This document shows, piece after piece, positions 32,571-36,946 of a stretch of DNA of 36,946 nt. Origin of the DNA: Rhodoferax sp. (GTDB taxonomy: Bacteria > Pseudomonadota > Gammaproteobacteria > Burkholderiales > Burkholderiaceae_C). A program made the translations under genes and the position numbers. The notes beneath the pieces are model-generated. The model worked only from the letters and a program-made list of their open reading frames with translations, did not search any database and was not told the DNA's origin. The stretch covers positions 1 through 36,946 of the forward strand of contig NZ_JAGPBB010000037.1 in assembly GCF_018063565.1 (NCBI RefSeq), in the 5' to 3' direction. The stretch's first letter is position 1, and each line of letters begins with the position of its first letter.

Positions 32571-33362
32571 ATGCCGTTACTTCGCCCTTTGAACCCACCG
32601 CTGCGCCACTGGTCTGGCCAAACCGTGTGGATTGTTGGCGCCTCCAGCGGCATTGGAGCGGCCACGGCGCACGCACTGCTGGCAGCCGGGGCGCAGGTGG
32701 TGGTGTCGGCGCGCAATGGCGCTGCGCTGCAGGCGCTGGCGCAAAGCCATGTCAACTGCCAGGCGCTGGTGCTCGACGCCACGGATGCCGGGGCGGTCAA
32801 ACACGCGGCCGTCGGGTTGCTGGCCAAGGGCCATCTGGACGCGGTGATGTACTGCGCCGGGCACTACGAACCCATGCGAGCGCACGCACTGGACTTGCCG
32901 GCCATGCAGCGCCACTGCGAGGTCAATTACCTGGGCGCGCTGTACCTCCTCGACGCCGTATTGCCCGCCATGCGCGCACGCGGCCACGGCCACTTCAGCC
33001 TGGTGGGCAGCGTGGCGGGCTACGGCGGCTTGCCCAACAGCCTGGCCTATGGTCCGACCAAGGCGGCGTTGATCAATCTGGCCGAAGCGCTGTACCTTGA
33101 CCTTAGCCCGGATGGGCTGGGTGTGTCGATCATCAACCCGGGCTTTGTCGAGACGCCGCTGACGGCACAAAACAGCTTCAAAATGCCCGCGCTGCTGACG
33201 CCGGCGCAAGCGGCGCACGCCATTCTGCAAGGTTGGGCGCGGGGGCGGTTTGAGATTCACTTTCCCAAGCGCTTCACGTTGTGGCTCAAGCTGTTGCAGT
33301 TTTTACCTTACCGTGCGTATTTCGCCCTGGTGCGCCAGGCCACGCAATCCACCGACCGCTGA
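32571..33362 (+). CDS. Short-chain dehydrogenase/reductase
   Basis: The 263-residue protein has the classical SDR motifs: GASSGIG (23-29) for NAD(P) binding, YCAGHY in the NNAG position, a serine in LVGSVAGYGG, and Y160-x-x-x-K164 (YGPTK) as the catalytic pair. After the active site, PGFVETPLT is typical. It probably reduces or oxidises a carbonyl/alcohol on a lipid-derived substrate, given that SDR genes accompany the Cfa/DUF1365 cluster elsewhere. It is cytoplasmic. No good ribosome-binding site is seen before 32571; the gap of 128 bases may allow separate transcription. Confidence 0.9.
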   Translation: MPLLRPLNPPLRHWSGQTVWIVGASSGIGAATAHALLAAGAQVVVSARNGAALQALAQSHVNCQALVLDATDAGAVKHAAVGLLAKGHLDAVMYCAGHYEPMRAHALDLPAMQRHCEVNYLGALYLLDAVLPAMRARGHGHFSLVGSVAGYGGLPNSLAYGPTKAALINLAEALYLDLSPDGLGVSIINPGFVETPLTAQNSFKMPALLTPAQAAHAILQGWARGRFEIHFPKRFTLWLKLLQFLPYRAYFALVRQATQSTDR

Positions 33363-33373
33363 GCCGCCCACCC

Positions 33374-33853
33374 ATGACGTCACCCCTGCCTGTGCCACCC
33401 GCATCACCCCCCGCCGCCTGCCCTGAGTCGGCAGCTGTGCCCGCCATCGTGGCGTTCTTTGAGAACTTGACGCCACAGAGCGTGGCCGACTTGCCTCGGC
33501 TTTACGCCCCGCACGCACGTTTCAAAGACCCGTTCAATGACGTCACCGGGCTGGACGCGATCGCGCATATTTTCGAGCACATGTTTGTGCAGCTGGAGCG
33601 GCCGCGATTTGTGGTGACGCAGCAGGTGGTGCAAGGCTCACAGTGTTTTTTGACCTGGGAGTTCCACTTTGGCTTCAAGCGCTTCAAGCGTGGCCAGCCC
33701 CAGGTGATTCTTGGCGGGACCCACCTGGTCTTGTCGGATCAAGGGCAAATCACGCTGCACCGCGACTACTGGGACGCTGCTGAAGAACTATATGAAAAAT
33801 TGCCTTTGCTAGGCAACCTGATGCGCTGGCTGAAGCGGCGCGCCAACCAGTAA
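33374..33853 (+). CDS. NTF2/SnoaL-like protein
   Basis: The 159-residue protein has an NTF2-like fold pattern: VAFFENLTPQSVADLPRLYAP, then HARFKDPFNDVTG, FLTWEFHFGF, and LHRDYWDAAEELYEKL at the end. Such proteins act as small cone-shaped pockets, either enzymes or ligand binders. It begins 11 bases after the SDR stop and ends the lipid operon. The start at 33374 gives a proline-rich leader of about 20 residues before the domain. The exact substrate is unknown. Confidence 0.82.
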   Translation: MTSPLPVPPASPPAACPESAAVPAIVAFFENLTPQSVADLPRLYAPHARFKDPFNDVTGLDAIAHIFEHMFVQLERPRFVVTQQVVQGSQCFLTWEFHFGFKRFKRGQPQVILGGTHLVLSDQGQITLHRDYWDAAEELYEKLPLLGNLMRWLKRRANQ

Positions 33854-33879
33854 TTCCATTGGGTACGCCTGCGGCGGCA

Positions 33880-34098
33880 TCAACCGAAATGGCGACTGAC
33901 CTCAAACTCCGGTCCCCGGCGTGGCATACACCAGGCCTTGACCGTGGCAAAAATACCGCGGCAGCCACTGCAGCGGTACTGGCCAGTGGGCAACAAGGCA
34001 CCGTTGGCGGAGCGTGCCATCACCGGCAGGTAGCTCGTGGCGCCACACGCATGGCATTTGTAATGGGTCTTGTAGTTGGGTTTGGCGATCGCGTGCAT
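33880..34098 (-). CDS. Small zinc-ribbon protein
   Basis: The 72-residue basic protein (MHAIAKPNYKTH at the start) has two cysteine knuckles, CHAC and CSGC, about 30 residues apart, which would bind one zinc ion. The fold is probably a zinc ribbon. It is unlike larger named families; a nucleic-acid or ribosome contact is only a guess. An ATG at 34134 would add 12 residues; the ATG at 34098 was chosen because the zinc-ribbon part follows it closely. It converges with the NTF2-like gene, 26 bases apart. Confidence 0.6.
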   Translation of the reverse strand: MHAIAKPNYKTHYKCHACGATSYLPVMARSANGALLPTGQYRCSGCRGIFATVKAWCMPRRGPEFEVSRHFG

Positions 34099-34162
34099 GA
34101 CGCGAACTGTAGCCAAACGCCGCCCGACCGGCACTCAAAAAAATGTAAGCAAACGTAAGCGC

Positions 34163-34777
34163 TTAAAACGGCTTGGTGTCGGCAAAACTGGGCCGCTGCA
34201 TCAGCCGGTCCTGCAATTTGTGCAGATTGGGATGCCGCTCACGCCAGTGGATCCCGGGGAAGCGAAAGTCCAGATAACCCAGCGCCACGCCCACCGCAAT
34301 GTCGGCCAGACTCAAATGAATACCGACACAGTAGGACTTCTCAGCCAGCCCTTTGCTCATGGCCTGGAGGGCGGCGTCCACCTTGCCCAGCTGGCGGTCG
34401 ATCCAGGCCTGACAACGCTGTGCCTCGGTTCGGCCACCCCAGGTCGCCTCCAGCCGCGCCAGGATGGCCGCGTCCAGCACACCATCGGCCAGCGCCTCCC
34501 AGGTTTTGACCTCGGCACGCTCACGACCCACCGTCGGAATCAGTTTGCCCACCGGTGACAAGGTATCAAAATACTCAACAATGACGCGCGAGTCACTGAT
34601 CACCTCACCACCCTCCATGATCAGACAAGGCACCTTGCCCAACGGGTTGGTGAGCGCAATCTGCGTCGTGGCCGACCACACGTCTTCAAGCACGTAGTCG
34701 TAATCGAGTTTTTTTTCGGCCATCACCACCCTGACCTTTCGCACGTAGGGGCTGGTGTTGGAACCGATGAGTTTCAT
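34163..34777 (-). CDS. Glutathione S-transferase family protein
   Basis: The 204-residue cytoplasmic protein has a thioredoxin-like N-terminal domain (MKLIGSNTSPYVRKVRV, with the SPY-x-R-K-V motif, and NPLGKVPCL with the cis-proline, then DSRVIVEYFD for glutathione contact). A helical C-terminal domain follows, with SLADIAVGVALGYLDFR. The layout is that of bacterial YibF/GstB-type transferases. The serine near residue 9 is the likely catalytic residue. The start at 34777 is the last of several in-frame ATGs and is where family similarity begins. It is divergent from purB. Confidence 0.9.
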   Translation of the reverse strand: MKLIGSNTSPYVRKVRVVMAEKKLDYDYVLEDVWSATTQIALTNPLGKVPCLIMEGGEVISDSRVIVEYFDTLSPVGKLIPTVGRERAEVKTWEALADGVLDAAILARLEATWGGRTEAQRCQAWIDRQLGKVDAALQAMSKGLAEKSYCVGIHLSLADIAVGVALGYLDFRFPGIHWRERHPNLHKLQDRLMQRPSFADTKPF

Positions 34778-34787
34778 GGGCATGTGA

Positions 34788-36224
<1,437 letters not shown>

Positions 36225-36233
36225 ACGTACGCG

Positions 36234-36794
36234 ATGGCCACCAAGTCCACCATTTTCAAAGCCAACCTGCAAATTGCAGACATCGACCACGCCTATTACG
36301 CAGACCACGCCTTGACGCTGGCACGCCATCCCAGCGAGACCGATGAGCGCATGATGGTGCGCCTGTGTGCCTTGGCCTGGCAGGCGCACCAGTTGCAAAC
36401 CGTGTGTGGTGGTGACGGCAACCTGGCTTTTGGCGCTGGCCTGTCTGACCCGGACGAACCCGATGTCTGGCTGCGTGACTTTACCGGTCTGACGCGGCTG
36501 TGGGTCGAGGTGGGCCAACCCGAGGACAAACCCCTGTCCAAAGCCTGCGGCAAAGCCGATGCGGTGGTGCTGTACGCCTTTGGCCAGGCCGCCGACGTCT
36601 GGTGGCGCGGCATTGAAAACAAGCTGACCCGGCTGAAAAACCTGTCAGTCTGGCGCATCCCCAGTGCCACCGCCCAGGCGCTGATTCCGCTGGCGCAGCG
36701 CAGCATGGTGCTGCAAGCCACCATCCAGGAAGGCGTGCTGATGCTGGGTGACGCCAACCGCCATGTGGATGTCGAGCCCAGCCGCTGGAAGTAG
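36234..36794 (+). CDS. yaeQ: YaeQ family protein
   Basis: The 186-residue protein matches YaeQ over its full length: ATKSTIFKANLQIADIDH at the start, RHPSETDERMMVRLCALA, DLWLRD-like DVWLRDFTG, WVEVGQPEDKPLSKACGKA and a C-terminal LMLGD. YaeQ has a nuclease-like (PD-(D/E)XK) fold and was linked to compensating loss of RfaH in E. coli, but its role is unsettled. It lies 9 bases after purB and is probably co-transcribed with it. Confidence 0.92.
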   Translation: MATKSTIFKANLQIADIDHAYYADHALTLARHPSETDERMMVRLCALAWQAHQLQTVCGGDGNLAFGAGLSDPDEPDVWLRDFTGLTRLWVEVGQPEDKPLSKACGKADAVVLYAFGQAADVWWRGIENKLTRLKNLSVWRIPSATAQALIPLAQRSMVLQATIQEGVLMLGDANRHVDVEPSRWK

Positions 36795-36845
36795 TCGGCA
36801 GCACCCGGTTTGTGATGCAAAATTGCGCTGAATTTCTGGAGCCGC

Positions 36846-36946
36846 ATGATGAATACCGCGACAACCCCGCTCGTACTGACCCAGCGTGACCCGCGCGGGC
36901 TGGTCACGCTGACACTCAACCGGCCCGATGCGTTCAACGCCTTGTC
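36846..36946 (+). CDS. Enoyl-CoA hydratase/isomerase, N-terminal fragment (3' end outside window)
   Basis: Only the first 33 codons are present, starting with two ATG codons (36846 and 36849). The segment GLVTLTLNRPDAFNAL is the hallmark N-terminal strand and turn of the crotonase family, which hydrates or isomerises acyl-CoA esters in beta-oxidation and related paths. Which member it is cannot be said from this fragment. It follows yaeQ after 51 bases. Confidence 0.8.
   Translation, partial: MMNTATTPLVLTQRDPRGLVTLTLNRPDAFNAL

Noticed and set aside
33783-33816. AT-rich patch in the NTF2-like gene as another repeat copy
   Set aside because: Only short scattered similarity; it fits the protein's conserved C-terminal helix without needing a repeat.

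Overview
The window reads as a contiguous piece of chromosome from a GC-rich betaproteobacterium, most likely Comamonadaceae (Rhodoferax/Polaromonas type). This rests on protein style (ThrH, a PatZ-like acyl-CoA synthetase/acetyltransferase, YaeQ, DinB) and on a degenerate ~56-bp dispersed repeat of a kind I associate with that family. The taxonomic call is from memory, not from a search. I see no rRNA, tRNA, CRISPR array, insertion sequence or phage gene. Coding density is high and no gene-free stretch exceeds 300 bases; the longest is 26462-26740.

Left part (1-11479), envelope genes. The 3' end of an alpha-2-macroglobulin gene is followed by an M50B-like membrane metalloprotease and thrH. 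Then comes a seven-gene same-strand block (2190-9019): a coiled-coil protein, a membrane-anchored TPR/Sel1-like protein, a secreted fusion of two peptidoglycan-binding domains with a polyamine-type substrate-binding domain, a two-helix membrane protein, a PspA/IM30 protein, an AAA+ ATPase and a TerB-like protein. A penicillin-binding protein 1C gene follows. PspA belongs to the ESCRT-III-like membrane-remodelling superfamily and the ATPase has the classical AAA motifs of Vps4/Ycf46-type remodellers, so the block looks like a self-contained envelope maintenance machine. It lies between two genes (A2M and pbpC) that are neighbours in E. coli. This is the best candidate for an undescribed system here.

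Middle part (11490-26461), signalling and metabolism. An HDOD protein with a small coupled partner is divergent from a FIST sensor gene followed by a GAF/PAS/GGDEF/EAL protein. Next are a YebC-family protein of YeeN type, a minus-strand pair (FAD oxidase and TPR-methyltransferase), a coupled pair of an L-lactate dehydrogenase-type flavoenzyme and a two-domain 2-oxoglutarate oxygenase, the PatZ-like protein, and DNA polymerase IV.

Right part (26522-33853), a fatty-acid modification operon: FAD amine-oxidase-like protein, DUF1365, Cfa-like methyltransferase, chalcone-isomerase-like protein, GPH-type transporter, DUF3833 lipoprotein, SDR and an NTF2-like protein. Most junctions are ATGA overlaps. 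It is preceded by a large AT-rich palindrome that looks like an operator. The Cfa-like enzyme lacks two of the usual cyclopropane-synthase active-site residues, pointing to methylated or furan fatty acids. The window ends with a small zinc-ribbon gene, a GST, purB, yaeQ and the start of an enoyl-CoA hydratase gene.

Copies of the dispersed repeat lie between genes and also inside genes, where they encode part of the PBP1C signal peptide, the DinB tail and the end of the methyltransferase.
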